From assembly GCF_012999535.1 (NCBI RefSeq), contig NZ_JABBWV010000019.1, positions 1 through 64,000 of the forward strand: 64,000 bases of DNA, written 5' to 3'. The position numbers and the translations under genes are program-made. The DNA comes from Microbispora sp. H11081. GTDB lineage: Bacteria; Actinomycetota; Actinomycetes; Streptosporangiales; Streptosporangiaceae. The stretch's first letter is position 1, and every line of letters begins with the position of its first letter. This document shows, one piece after another, positions 35,173-44,347 of this stretch. The notes under the pieces were generated by a model, which saw only the letters and a program-made list of their open reading frames with translations, searched no databases and was not told the DNA's origin.

Positions 35173-37011
35173 ATGGTGGCCTGGGTGGCCGCGGCGGCGG
35201 CGACCGGCCTGTGGCTGCTGCTCCTGCTCGCGCTCGCCGTCGCGACGAGAAACCCGGACGTCGAGCCGGGGCCGGCCACCGGAGAGCTCGCCCCGCACTC
35301 CCCCGCGGTGGTCGACCTGATCACCGGAAACTGGCGGCTGTGCGACGAGGCGGCCTCGGCCACCCTGCTCGACATGGCCGCCAGGGGCGTCGTTGCCGTC
35401 GAGGAGATCGGCCCCGAGCTGTCCCTCGTACGGCTCCGCAAGGAACCCGGCGACCTGCGGCCCTACGATCGCCTCGTCTACGACCACGTCCGGTCGCTGG
35501 CGGTCGACGGCGTCGTCGCGACGGGGGCGCTGGCCGAGGGCTCGCGCGACCTCGGCCGGTGGTGGAAGAGCTTCCGCAAGAAGGTGATTGTCGAAGCGCG
35601 GGAGCAGGGCCTGTCGAGGCCGCGCTGGAGCAGGGCGCACGCGCTGCTCCTCGGCGCGGCGGCGATCGTGCCCGCCGTGGCGGTCGGCATCGCGGTCTCG
35701 ATCGACGACACCCGCGCGAACCACGACGGCGGTCCCGGGGCCGCGATCGTGTCCTTCGCGCTTCTCGTGGCGCTGATGGGCAGGCTGAACGGGGAGCGCG
35801 GCACGGCCGAGGGGGCGCGGGCCGCCGCGCACTGGCTCGGCGTCCGCGAGCATCTGCGCGCGACCGGGCGGTTCGCCGAGCAGCCCGCCGCCTCGGTGAC
35901 GATTTGGGGCCGCCACCTGGCGTACGCCGCCGCGCTGGGGCTCGCGCCGCGGGCCGTCAGGAGCCTTCCGGTGAGCACCCCGGCCGACGACAACCGGGCC
36001 TGGTCCGAGTACGGCGGGATGTGGCGCGTCGTCGACGTCCGCTATCCCTCGCGGCTGCTGTGGGGCCGGCCGCCTGGGGCGACGGTCCTGCGCGGCCTCG
36101 CGGCCGGCTGGTTCGCCGGGTTCTTCACCTGGATCCTGCTGGTCGTCGCCGCCGCCTTCGAGGTGTGGCCGGACGGGCTCGTCCTGCCCGCCGCTCTCGC
36201 CGCCGGTCTGGGGGTGGCCGGCCTGCCGGTCCTGTACGCGGTCTCCGATCTCGGTGGCGCCGCGACGGTCGAAGGCCAGATCGTCCGGCTGCGCCGGTTC
36301 GCCGCGGGCAGCAAGGGGGACGACACCCCCAAGTGGACCTACTGGTGCGCGATCGACGAAGGACGCTCCCGCGAGGTCAGGGCCATGTGCCTGAGCGAGG
36401 AGATGTGGCGTCCCCTGCGGGAGGGCGACCAGGTGCGGGCCGTCGCGGGGCGCAGGCTCGGCTGGATCAGGCGGATCGATGTGATCGAGGGGTCGCGTCC
36501 GCGGGCCGCCGCCTCCTACGACGACACGGGCGAGCACCTGGTGGACGCGCCGGAGAACCTGGGCCAGGTGCGGATCCTGCCCGAGCCCGGCCCGCGCGCG
36601 ACGGCGGCGGCGGACGGCGTGCGCCCGGCCGACCTCGTCACTCCCGCCGATCTCAAGCGGGCGCTCGGGATCGACGTCGGCGCCCCCGTGGCGTGCGACG
36701 GCCCGCCCGCCCCGGCCTGGCTCAGGATCGACTCCTGCCGGTACGAGACCGCCACAGGGGTGAGGGTGGACGTCCACGCCGCCACCGGCATCCGCTCCCG
36801 CTATCTCATGGTGGTCGGGCACACGCTGACCCGGGTGCAGGGCCGGCCGGTCGAGGGGGTCGGCGACGGCGCCATGCTCTATCCGGGCCTGGTGTCGGCG
36901 GCCACCGGCAGGGGCACGTTCGCGATCACCGTGTCGTCCCCGCAGGGCCCGCCGCCGCCGGGACCGCTGATCGAACTCGCCCGTACGGCCGCCGCCCGCC
37001 TGGATCAGTAG
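35173..37011 (+). CDS. DUF2207-like membrane protein
   Basis: A 612-residue protein. A membrane helix at the N terminus is followed by a DUF2207-like domain (AASATLLDMAARGVVAVEE, DRLVYDHVRSLA). Two pairs of further membrane helices lie near residues 157-200 and 300-350. A long soluble C-terminal region includes a lipoprotein-like domain (LVTPADLKRALG, SCRYETATGVRV) that resembles DUF3558-type folds. DUF2207 genes often neighbour lemA, which supports a joint envelope function. It overlaps no other gene and is followed by an unknown gene after 9 bp. Confidence 0.8.
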   Translation: MVAWVAAAAATGLWLLLLLALAVATRNPDVEPGPATGELAPHSPAVVDLITGNWRLCDEAASATLLDMAARGVVAVEEIGPELSLVRLRKEPGDLRPYDRLVYDHVRSLAVDGVVATGALAEGSRDLGRWWKSFRKKVIVEAREQGLSRPRWSRAHALLLGAAAIVPAVAVGIAVSIDDTRANHDGGPGAAIVSFALLVALMGRLNGERGTAEGARAAAHWLGVREHLRATGRFAEQPAASVTIWGRHLAYAAALGLAPRAVRSLPVSTPADDNRAWSEYGGMWRVVDVRYPSRLLWGRPPGATVLRGLAAGWFAGFFTWILLVVAAAFEVWPDGLVLPAALAAGLGVAGLPVLYAVSDLGGAATVEGQIVRLRRFAAGSKGDDTPKWTYWCAIDEGRSREVRAMCLSEEMWRPLREGDQVRAVAGRRLGWIRRIDVIEGSRPRAAASYDDTGEHLVDAPENLGQVRILPEPGPRATAAADGVRPADLVTPADLKRALGIDVGAPVACDGPPAPAWLRIDSCRYETATGVRVDVHAATGIRSRYLMVVGHTLTRVQGRPVEGVGDGAMLYPGLVSAATGRGTFAITVSSPQGPPPPGPLIELARTAAARLDQ

Positions 37012-37020
37012 GGTCGTCGG

Positions 37021-37989
37021 GTGCACTCAGCCCGAGACCTGTTGATCGTCCTGGCCCGCCGGTACTCGTTCGGCGACGTCGGCGCGCTGGCGCCCGACGT
37101 GCTCGGGGAGGGAGACCGGGCGGCCCTGGTGGAGTCGGTGTGCGAGTTCGGCCAGCGCCTGCTCACCCTCGACGCGGAGGACTTCGCCACCGAGATCGAC
37201 GCCCAGACGGTGCCCGCCGACCTGCGCAGACGCGCCCGCGCGTGTCACATGCCGCAGACGCCGAGGGAGCAGCCGCGCGGCGCGCTCGACTCGTTGCGAC
37301 CGGCCTACGCGCTGCTCTTAGAGGTGATCGAGGCCCGCTGGCGGCGGCGCGAGCTCAGCGCGATGATCGCCGCCGTCCACATCTGCGGCGAATATCTGCC
37401 CCTGCTCGCGTTCGAGCCCGCGCTCGGCCACGCGGGCGACCCGGTCCGCTGGCCGGAGGGCCTGCGCGCCCCCGGCAGCCGGTTCGGGACCATGCCCGCC
37501 GGGGACTGCGACCACACCAGGGCCGAGCGGTCGGCGGCCGAACGGACGCTGCGCGTGGCCGTGGAGCCGCCGCCGGGCTGGCGGGCCTACTTCGACCGGC
37601 AGCACAGCCAGGTGGCGGGGGCCCTCGCCACGTGCGCGGGCCGGTGCCGCACCCCGTGCGGGGCGCTCGCCTGGGTGCCCGGCCTCGACGACCTCGCCGC
37701 CCGCTGCAGGATCGCGCTGGCGTTCGCCGACACCCCGCTCGTACGCCTGCGCCACGCGGCCCCGGTGGGCCACGGCTTCGGCGTGCCGTCGCCCGAGGAG
37801 GTGCTGGAGGCGTGGGAGCGCAGCCGCGCCGCGCTGGCCAAGCACGACGCGGCCCGCGCGGTCACCGCGGACGACGGCTTCCCGCTGCCCGGCCTGCCCG
37901 CCCTGTTCTCCGCCGTGGCGGCGGCGCCGGTGCGGCCCGCCACGCTGCTCGCCGACGTCGCCGCCCACGTGGTCGAACTGCTGCGTTAG
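37021..37989 (+). CDS. Hypothetical protein of the lemA cluster
   Basis: A 322-residue protein with no recognised family. It is mostly helical and Ala/Arg/Leu-rich, with a middle part holding several Cys/His (RACHMPQTP, GDCDHTRAE, CAGRCRTPCG) that could bind a metal. There is no signal peptide or membrane helix. The GTG at 37021 has TAGGGT (37009-37014) exactly 6 nt upstream, made from the stop codon of the previous gene, so it may have its own leaderless promoter besides the cluster transcript. Confidence 0.7.
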   Translation: MHSARDLLIVLARRYSFGDVGALAPDVLGEGDRAALVESVCEFGQRLLTLDAEDFATEIDAQTVPADLRRRARACHMPQTPREQPRGALDSLRPAYALLLEVIEARWRRRELSAMIAAVHICGEYLPLLAFEPALGHAGDPVRWPEGLRAPGSRFGTMPAGDCDHTRAERSAAERTLRVAVEPPPGWRAYFDRQHSQVAGALATCAGRCRTPCGALAWVPGLDDLAARCRIALAFADTPLVRLRHAAPVGHGFGVPSPEEVLEAWERSRAALAKHDAARAVTADDGFPLPGLPALFSAVAAAPVRPATLLADVAAHVVELLR

Positions 37990-37993
37990 CCGT

Positions 37994-39421
37994 TCACCAG
38001 ACCGGCGGCCTGCGGTCGCCCCAGAATCCCCCGGCCGCCGCCTCCACCTGGGACGACAGCGAGATGAGCGTTCCCTCGTCGCCGTACCTGCCCGCAAGCA
38101 TGACGCCGATCGGCAGGCCCTCGGGCGACCAGTGGAGCGGGAGGTTCACCGCGGGCTGGCCGCTGACGTTGTAGATGGCGGCGAAGGGCGCGAAGCGCAT
38201 CATCCGCTCGAACGTCTCCTCGGGCGAGTCGACGTCCTCGAACCAGCCCACCGGCACGGGCGGCTGGGTGACGGTCGGCGAGAGCACCGCGTCGTACGCG
38301 TCGGTCACCAGCAGCGCGAACCGCGTGGCGAGTTGCAGCGTCCCCTGCGCCTGGAGGAACTCGGGGGCGGAGACGGCGTGGCCGCGCTCGCGCAGCCAGG
38401 CCGTGAGCGGGCGCAGCTTCGGCTCCAGTTCCTCGGCGACCGGGTGCATGCAGGAGAAGGCGAACCACATCTTGACGAACTCGGGCACCACGTCGGGCCC
38501 GAACGGCGGGGCGATCTCCTCCACCTCGTGGCCGAGCGACTCCAGCGTCGCCGAGGCGCTCTCGTACGCCGCGAGCACCTCGGGGTGGACCTCCGCTCCC
38601 GGCACGGCGGGCGTGGCGAATCTGGCGATCCGCAGCCGGCCAGGGTCGCGCCCCACATAGGCGGAGAACGACCCGAGGGCGGGCGGCGGGGCGTGATAGA
38701 GATCGCCGGGGTTGTTGTGCGCCATGACGTCCAGCAGCGCCGCGGCGTCGGCGACGTCGCGGGCGAGCGGCCCGTTGGTCGACAGCCCCGCGAGGTCGGG
38801 CACGATCGGGGCGGCGGAGATGCGGCCGCGGCTGGGCTTGATGCCGAACAGGCCGCAGACGGAGGCGGGGATGCGGATAGATCCCGCGCCGTCGCTGCCC
38901 TGGGCCACCGGCGCGAGACCGGCCGCGACCGCGGCACCCGCTCCCCCGCTCGACCCGCCGGCCGACCGCGTGGTGTCCCAGGGAGTGCGGGCCGGCTCGC
39001 CCAGATAGGTCTCCGTGTAACAGGGCATGCCGAACTCGGGAGTGCTGGTCTTGCCCAGCATGATCGTGCCCGCGTCCCGCAGGCGCTCGACCACGCTGTC
39101 GTCCGCGGGCGCGACGAACCCCTCGTAGGTGGCCGAGCCGAAGTGGACGGGCACGTCCTTGACGAAGTTGAGGTCCTTGATCGGAACCGGTACGCCCAGC
39201 AGCGGCGGCAGGTCCCCGGTGTCACCGGCGGTGACCCTGGCCTCCTGCTCACGCGCCTGGGCCAGCGCCCGGTCGGCGGTCACGGTGACGAACGCCCCCA
39301 GGCCGGAATCGAGCCGCGCGATGCGCTCCAGGTAGTGCTCGGTGATTTCGACGGGGGAAAGTTCACCGGTACGTACGGCTGCCGCCTGCTCAAGGGCGGT
39401 AAGATCGTGAATGTGCGCCAC
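37994..39421 (-). CDS. Amidase (amidase-signature family)
   Basis: A 475-residue enzyme with the Ser-cisSer-Lys triad: Lys in PIKDLN, the glycine/serine-rich RSAGGSSGGAGAAVAAG, and nucleophile Ser in GSDGAGSIRIPAS. It hydrolyses an amide; the substrate is unknown, and gatB/gatC are not nearby, so it is unlikely to be GatA. The start is GTG at 39421. Its end is 4 bp from the convergent unknown gene. Confidence 0.92.
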   Translation of the reverse strand: MAHIHDLTALEQAAAVRTGELSPVEITEHYLERIARLDSGLGAFVTVTADRALAQAREQEARVTAGDTGDLPPLLGVPVPIKDLNFVKDVPVHFGSATYEGFVAPADDSVVERLRDAGTIMLGKTSTPEFGMPCYTETYLGEPARTPWDTTRSAGGSSGGAGAAVAAGLAPVAQGSDGAGSIRIPASVCGLFGIKPSRGRISAAPIVPDLAGLSTNGPLARDVADAAALLDVMAHNNPGDLYHAPPPALGSFSAYVGRDPGRLRIARFATPAVPGAEVHPEVLAAYESASATLESLGHEVEEIAPPFGPDVVPEFVKMWFAFSCMHPVAEELEPKLRPLTAWLRERGHAVSAPEFLQAQGTLQLATRFALLVTDAYDAVLSPTVTQPPVPVGWFEDVDSPEETFERMMRFAPFAAIYNVSGQPAVNLPLHWSPEGLPIGVMLAGRYGDEGTLISLSSQVEAAAGGFWGDRRPPVW

Positions 39422-39556
39422 GCTACCGAACGGTAGGCCCCCCGGCCGAGGATATCTAGAGAAGATACCCGCACTTCCGCGCGATGAATCGGCTCAAGCA
39501 GGCCACAAAAGTATGAACCATCCAACACTAGGCAAGCCTCGGACGGCTCAACTACC

Positions 39557-40396
39557 GTGAGTGATGTGGATACCGGTCTAGCGCCAGAAGACGGTCACGA
39601 TACGTCACCCATCTGGGTCGGTGACCAAACGTCGGAGCAGGCGGAACGCCCTCCGGCGCCACCTGAGGCGCCGGCGTCCCCCAGCTACGCTCCGGTCCAG
39701 CGCACGTCGCTGAGCAGCCTGTGGCAGGACACGCGATATCGCCATCTCCGCCGCCGCGCCCTGATCGCGGTCGCGGCGGGCGTGGTGTTCGGCGTGCTCT
39801 TCACCAGTTGGCGGCTCGGGCTCACCGCGGCCATCCTCGCGTGTGTGGCCGACGCGGTCTACCGCGCGCGGACGTTGTCCACCATCCCGGCGTGGCGGCG
39901 CGCCTCCGCGGCGGAGCGCCAGACGGAGGCCCAGCTCAAGAAGCTGGAGCGGAACGGCTACCGGACGCTGCACGCGCGGGCCATCCCCGGCAGCGAGGCC
40001 CAGATCGACCACCTGGTGGTCGGGCCGACCGGCGTCTACGCCGTCGACTCGGAGAAGTGGGACAAGCGGCTGCCCGTACGGGTCCAGTCGCACCGCAAGC
40101 TCTTCCACGGCCCGTTCAACCAGAAGCCCCGGCTCGACGAGGCCCGCTGGGAGGCGGAGCAGGCGAGCGATCTGATCAGCAAGGCGCTCGGCCGGGAGAT
40201 CACCGTGGTGCCGTCCCTGGCGGTCTACGGCCCGGCGATCCCCTGGCGCATCCTCAACGTGCGCGAGGTCGACGTCTTCTCCGGCGGGCTCGTACGCAAG
40301 TGGATCACCAAGCGGGAGAGATCGCTCACCACGGCCGAGATCGACGCGATCTACCGGGCCGCCGAGCGCGTGCTGCCCGCGCGCTACCCCGAATAG
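39557..40396 (+). CDS. NERD-domain membrane protein
   Basis: A 279-residue protein. A Pro-rich N terminus of about 60 residues is followed by two short membrane helices (near 68-98), then a nuclease-related domain (ERQTEAQLKKLERNGYRTLH, SEAQIDHLVVGPTGVYAVDS) with the Asp and Glu of the PD-(D/E)xK-like core. Nuclease activity is plausible but not shown for most NERD proteins. The GTG start at 39557 lacks a ribosome binding site. Confidence 0.85.
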   Translation: MSDVDTGLAPEDGHDTSPIWVGDQTSEQAERPPAPPEAPASPSYAPVQRTSLSSLWQDTRYRHLRRRALIAVAAGVVFGVLFTSWRLGLTAAILACVADAVYRARTLSTIPAWRRASAAERQTEAQLKKLERNGYRTLHARAIPGSEAQIDHLVVGPTGVYAVDSEKWDKRLPVRVQSHRKLFHGPFNQKPRLDEARWEAEQASDLISKALGREITVVPSLAVYGPAIPWRILNVREVDVFSGGLVRKWITKRERSLTTAEIDAIYRAAERVLPARYPE

Positions 40397-40494
40397 AGGC
40401 GGCGCGCCGTCCCGAGGTGTGGACAGCGGTCTCGGCGGCCGGGCGGTGGCCGTACCATTTGAAGACTCAGTAGTCTCCAGATGGGGGTCCCTCG

Positions 40495-42336
40495 ATGCCC
40501 GCTCTCAGGTCCCGCACTGTCACTCACGGCAGGAACATGGCCGGCGCCCGTGCGCTGCTCAGGGCCACGGGCGTAGCGGGCAGCGACCTCGGCAAGCCGA
40601 TCGTGGCGATCGCCAACAGCTTCACCCAGTTCGTGCCCGGCCACGTGCACCTGCGCGAGGTCGCCGAGGTGGTGGCAGGCGCGGTCAGCGAGGCCGGAGC
40701 CGTCCCGCGTGAGTTCAACACGATCGCCGTGGACGACGGCATCGCGATGGGCCACGGCGGCATGCTCTACTCGCTGCCGTCCCGCGAGCTGATCGCCGAC
40801 GCGGTCGAGTACATGGTCAACGCGCACTGCGCCGACGCGCTCGTCTGCGTGTCGAACTGCGACAAGATCACGCCCGGGATGCTGCTCGCCGCCTTCCGGC
40901 TCAACATCCCCACGATCTTCGTGTCGGGCGGGCCGATGGAGGCCGGCAAGGTCCCCGGCCGGAAGCTCGACCTGATCGACCCGATGATCGCCTCCGCCGA
41001 CACGAGCGTGTCGGACTCCGAACTCCTGGAGATGGAGGAGAACGCCTGCCCGACCTGCGGGTCCTGCAGCGGCATGTTCACCGCCAACTCCATGAACTGC
41101 CTCGCGGAGGCGATCGGCCTGGCCCTGCCGGGCAACGGCACCACGCTGGCCACGCACAAGGCCCGCAAGGCTCTGTTCGAGAACGCGGGACGGCAGATCG
41201 TCGACCTCACCCGGCGCTACTACGAGCAGGACGACGAGTCCGTCCTGCCCAGGAACATCGCCACCCGCGATGCGTTCGAGAACGCGATGGCGCTCGACGT
41301 CGCCATGGGCGGCTCGACCAACACGATCCTCCACATCCTGGCCGCCGCGCGCGAGGCGGGCGTCGACTTCGGGCTCAAGGAGATCAACGAGCTGTCGCTG
41401 CGCGTGCCGTGCCTGTGCAAGGTCGCCCCGGCGACCATGAAGTACCACGTCGAGGACGTGCACCGGGCCGGCGGCATCCCCGGCATCCTCGGCGAGCTGG
41501 ACCGGGCCGGTCTGCTCCACCGCGACCTGCCGACCGTCCACTCCGCGTCCATCGCGGAGTACATCGCCAAGTGGGACCCCAAGTCTCCCGAGGTCACCGA
41601 CGAGGCCATGGAACTGTGGCACGCGGCCCCCGGCAACGTGCGGACGGTCAAGCCGTACTCGCAGGATGCCCGCTGGGAGTCGCTCGACGTCGACCGCGCC
41701 GAGGGCTGCATCCGCGACCTCGACCACGCCTACACGAAGGACGGCGGCCTCGCCGTGCTGTACGGCAACCTCGCCCTGGACGGCTGCGTGGTCAAGACGG
41801 CCGGTGTGGACGAGTCGATCTGGCGCTTCTCGGGACCGGCCGTCGTGTTCGAGTCGCAGGAGGACGCCGTCGAGGGCATCCTCGGCGACCGGGTGAAGCC
41901 CGGCGACGTCGTCGTCATCCGCTACGAGGGCCCCAAGGGCGGTCCGGGGATGCAGGAGATGCTCTACCCGACGAGCTTCCTCAAGGGCCGCGGCCTGGGC
42001 AAGGCGTGCGCGCTGGTCACCGACGGCCGCTTCTCCGGCGGCACCTCGGGCCTGTCGATCGGCCACGCGTCCCCCGAGGCGGCCGAGGGCGGCACGATGG
42101 CCCTGGTCGAGGACGGCGACATCATCGAGATCGACATCCCGGGCCGCTCGATCGAGCTCAAGGTGGCCGAGGACGTGCTGGCCGCCCGGCGTGAGCGGCT
42201 GCTGGCGGACCTTGGCGGCTACCGGCCGCGCGACCGGCACCGCCCGGTGTCGGCCGCCCTGCAGGCGTACGCCGCGCTGACCACCTCCGCCTCGACGGGC
42301 GCCTCGCGGGACCTGTCGCAGCTCTCGTCCCGCTGA
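40495..42336 (+). CDS. ilvD: Dihydroxy-acid dehydratase
   Basis: A 613-residue iron-sulfur enzyme of branched-chain amino acid synthesis that dehydrates 2,3-dihydroxy acids. The cluster-binding cysteines are in [10 protein letters not shown] and [25 protein letters not shown] and GGSTNTILH are also typical. It is complete in length. The ATG at 40495 has a GGGGG stretch 7 nt upstream. It is followed by a strong terminator and has no ilv neighbours. Confidence 0.96.
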   Translation: MPALRSRTVTHGRNMAGARALLRATGVAGSDLGKPIVAIANSFTQFVPGHVHLREVAEVVAGAVSEAGAVPREFNTIAVDDGIAMGHGGMLYSLPSRELIADAVEYMVNAHCADALVCVSNCDKITPGMLLAAFRLNIPTIFVSGGPMEAGKVPGRKLDLIDPMIASADTSVSDSELLEMEENACPTCGSCSGMFTANSMNCLAEAIGLALPGNGTTLATHKARKALFENAGRQIVDLTRRYYEQDDESVLPRNIATRDAFENAMALDVAMGGSTNTILHILAAAREAGVDFGLKEINELSLRVPCLCKVAPATMKYHVEDVHRAGGIPGILGELDRAGLLHRDLPTVHSASIAEYIAKWDPKSPEVTDEAMELWHAAPGNVRTVKPYSQDARWESLDVDRAEGCIRDLDHAYTKDGGLAVLYGNLALDGCVVKTAGVDESIWRFSGPAVVFESQEDAVEGILGDRVKPGDVVVIRYEGPKGGPGMQEMLYPTSFLKGRGLGKACALVTDGRFSGGTSGLSIGHASPEAAEGGTMALVEDGDIIEIDIPGRSIELKVAEDVLAARRERLLADLGGYRPRDRHRPVSAALQAYAALTTSASTGASRDLSQLSSR

Positions 42337-42344
42337 CCGGTCCC

Positions 42345-42382
42345 TGACGGCCGCCACCCCCGTCGGGGGGTGGCGGCCGTCA
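42345..42382 (+). terminator. Terminator of ilvD
   Basis: A perfect 16-bp stem (42345-42360 against 42367-42382, tgacggccgccacccc) with a 6-nt loop, 9 bp past the ilvD stop. It probably also stops transcription from the convergent aminopeptidase gene. Confidence 0.85.
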
Positions 42383-42411
42383 GGCGTTGTCCCTCGTGAG
42401 ACGCACGCGGG

Positions 42412-43374
42412 TCACCGCCCGTTCGCGGTGCCCGCGAAGCCGTCCAGCGCCGCCCCGATCTCCCGGCGCATGGCGTCGCTGCCGGTGTGGCCCGCGTCGT
42501 CCACCACGACCAGACGCGCCTCGGGCCACGCCTGGGCGAGTTGCCAGGCGGTCTCCAGCGGTCCGCCGAGGTCGAGGCGGCCGTGGACGAGCACGCCGGG
42601 GATGCCCGCCAGCCGGTACGCGTCGCGGAGCAGCACGCCCTCCTCCAGCCATGCGGCGTTCGAGAAGTAGTGCGTGCAGATGCGGACGAACGCCTGCAGC
42701 GCCGGGGAAGGCCGGTCACTGTAGGCGTCCGGATGGCCGTTGACCTCGTGGGAGATCACCGCGTCCTCCCACGCGGTCCAGTCGCGAGCGGCCCTGGCCC
42801 GCACGCCGGAGTCGGGGTCGGACATCAGCCGCGCGTAGGCGGCGACCAGGTCGCCGTCGCGCCACTCCTCGGGGACCCCGCGGCGGAAGCGCTGCCACTG
42901 CTCAGGGAGGAACCGGCGGACTCCCCGGTAGAGCCAGTCGATCTCGGAGCGGCGGGTCATCGTGACACCGGCGATGACGATCTCCGACACCCGCTCCGGG
43001 TGGGCTTGGGCGTAGGCGAGGATGAGGGTGGAGCCCCAGGATCCGCCGTGGAGCAGCCACCGCTCGACCCCGAGACGCTCACGCAGCCGTTCCATGTCCG
43101 TGACCAGGTGATGGGTGGTGTTGGTCGTCAGGTCGGCCGCCGGATCGCTCGCATGGGGCAGACTCCGGCCGCAGTTGCGCTGGTCGAAGAGGATGACGCG
43201 GTAGCGTGCGGGGTCGAAGGCCCGGCGCCGGCCCGGCGTGCAGCCCGAGCCGGGGCCGCCGTGGACGACGAGCGCGGGCTTGCCCTCGGGGTTTCCGCAG
43301 ACCTCCCAGTAGACGAGATGGCCGTCGCCGGTGTCCAGATAGCCGTGGTCGTAGGGCTCGATCGGGGGATGCAC
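42412..43374 (-). CDS. pip: Prolyl aminopeptidase (proline iminopeptidase)
   Basis: A 320-residue alpha/beta hydrolase of family S33. The oxyanion motif HGGPGSG, the nucleophile GGSWGS, the Asp in HGRLDLGGP and the His in DDAGHTGS are all present, with the family cap region. It removes N-terminal proline. The GTG at 43374 has TAGTTT (minus strand, 43381-43386) 6 nt upstream and no Shine-Dalgarno sequence, so it is probably leaderless. Confidence 0.93.
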   Translation of the reverse strand: MHPPIEPYDHGYLDTGDGHLVYWEVCGNPEGKPALVVHGGPGSGCTPGRRRAFDPARYRVILFDQRNCGRSLPHASDPAADLTTNTTHHLVTDMERLRERLGVERWLLHGGSWGSTLILAYAQAHPERVSEIVIAGVTMTRRSEIDWLYRGVRRFLPEQWQRFRRGVPEEWRDGDLVAAYARLMSDPDSGVRARAARDWTAWEDAVISHEVNGHPDAYSDRPSPALQAFVRICTHYFSNAAWLEEGVLLRDAYRLAGIPGVLVHGRLDLGGPLETAWQLAQAWPEARLVVVDDAGHTGSDAMRREIGAALDGFAGTANGR

Positions 43375-43522
43375 CCAGAGAAACTACAGTGATCGCCATG
43401 GGCGGGGAAGCGGTTTCCCGGCGGCGGACGGGCCGTCGCCCGCTCACCCCGGTTCCGGCGTCCCCGCCCCGCGCGGCCCGCCGGAGCGGCCCGCGTTCAC
43501 CAGCTCGGTGTCCCGGCGGCGA

Positions 43523-43996
43523 TCAGCTGTACGAGACCGACTGCACGCTGCAGTTGGTCATCCACGGGCCGGGATAGACCGGAGCCGTGGTGCAGCCCCA
43601 GGTGGCCGTCACCGTGGTGACTCCCGCGGGGATGGTGATACCGCCGGACGAGCCGTACATGTCGTACTGATGGCCCTGGCTGCACATGGCGCGGGCGCTG
43701 ACCGACGTCGTCCCGCTGGGCAGCGTATGCGTGGTCTGCCACGAGTGCGTGGCCGGGACCGCGACCAGGCTGGGCGTCCCCCCCAGCCCGTACGGCGAAG
43801 CGCTGAGGCTGGGGCCGACGGGGTACCAGTCCCTGGTGTCCCCGAAGCTGTTGTAGTTGAGGCAGTCGATCGTGGCGTTCAGCGTGATGGTGGACGCCGT
43901 GGCGGGGGTGGGCGCGAGCGCCAGGCTGAGCACTCCGGTCGTCACGAGCGTCGCGCCGACCGCCAGCACTCGCCTCACTGAATTAACCGCGAACAT
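43523..43996 (-). CDS. Secreted hypothetical protein
   Basis: About 157 residues with a signal peptide (VRRVLAVGATLVTTGVLSLA, cut after TPATA). The mature domain is Thr/Ser/Gly/Tyr-rich, all-beta in appearance, with four Cys (DCLNYN, AMCSQG, WGCTT, NCSVQS) that could form two disulfides. No family is recognised. The ATG at 43996 has AAGGGA 6 nt upstream. Confidence 0.75.
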   Translation of the reverse strand: MFAVNSVRRVLAVGATLVTTGVLSLALAPTPATASTITLNATIDCLNYNSFGDTRDWYPVGPSLSASPYGLGGTPSLVAVPATHSWQTTHTLPSGTTSVSARAMCSQGHQYDMYGSSGGITIPAGVTTVTATWGCTTAPVYPGPWMTNCSVQSVSYS

Positions 43997-44347
43997 GGGG
44001 TATCCCTTCTCACGCCTCTGACAGCAGCCACAGCGAATGCACCATCTCCCTTCGGCGCCGTCAATGAACCTGCTTTTTCGGCGGGCCGGAAGGCATGGCC
44101 ACCCCCGACGCGGAAACCGCACGTCGCCGAGGACCGGAAATGCCGTACCGGTCAGGCCGATCCTCCAGGATCCGATACGCAGCGATGATCGCGGAATTCG
44201 TGCCGGTGGCTCGCCGAAATTCCGCGAGCGCGGGAATTCGCGGGATTTTCAAACAGCACCGGATCGGTGAAAGATTCACCGATCCGCGTGACGGTCCGCG
44301 GGCGTGAGTGGCACGCCCGCGGACCCGCCGACCGGAGCGGACCGTGG
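43997..44347. other. Non-coding gap before the secreted-protein gene
   Basis: The 351-bp stretch holds the promoter region of the secreted-protein gene and, at its right end, the terminator of the next gene (44293-44325). Three gaattc/gaaattc-like units occur at 44190-44240. Short open frames here have poor codon bias and no binding sites. Confidence 0.6.
44293..44325 (-). terminator. Terminator of the alpha/beta hydrolase gene
   Basis: A perfect 14-bp stem ggtccgcgggcgtg / cacgcccgcggacc (44293-44306 against 44312-44325) with a 5-nt loop, about 22 bp past the stop. Confidence 0.8.
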
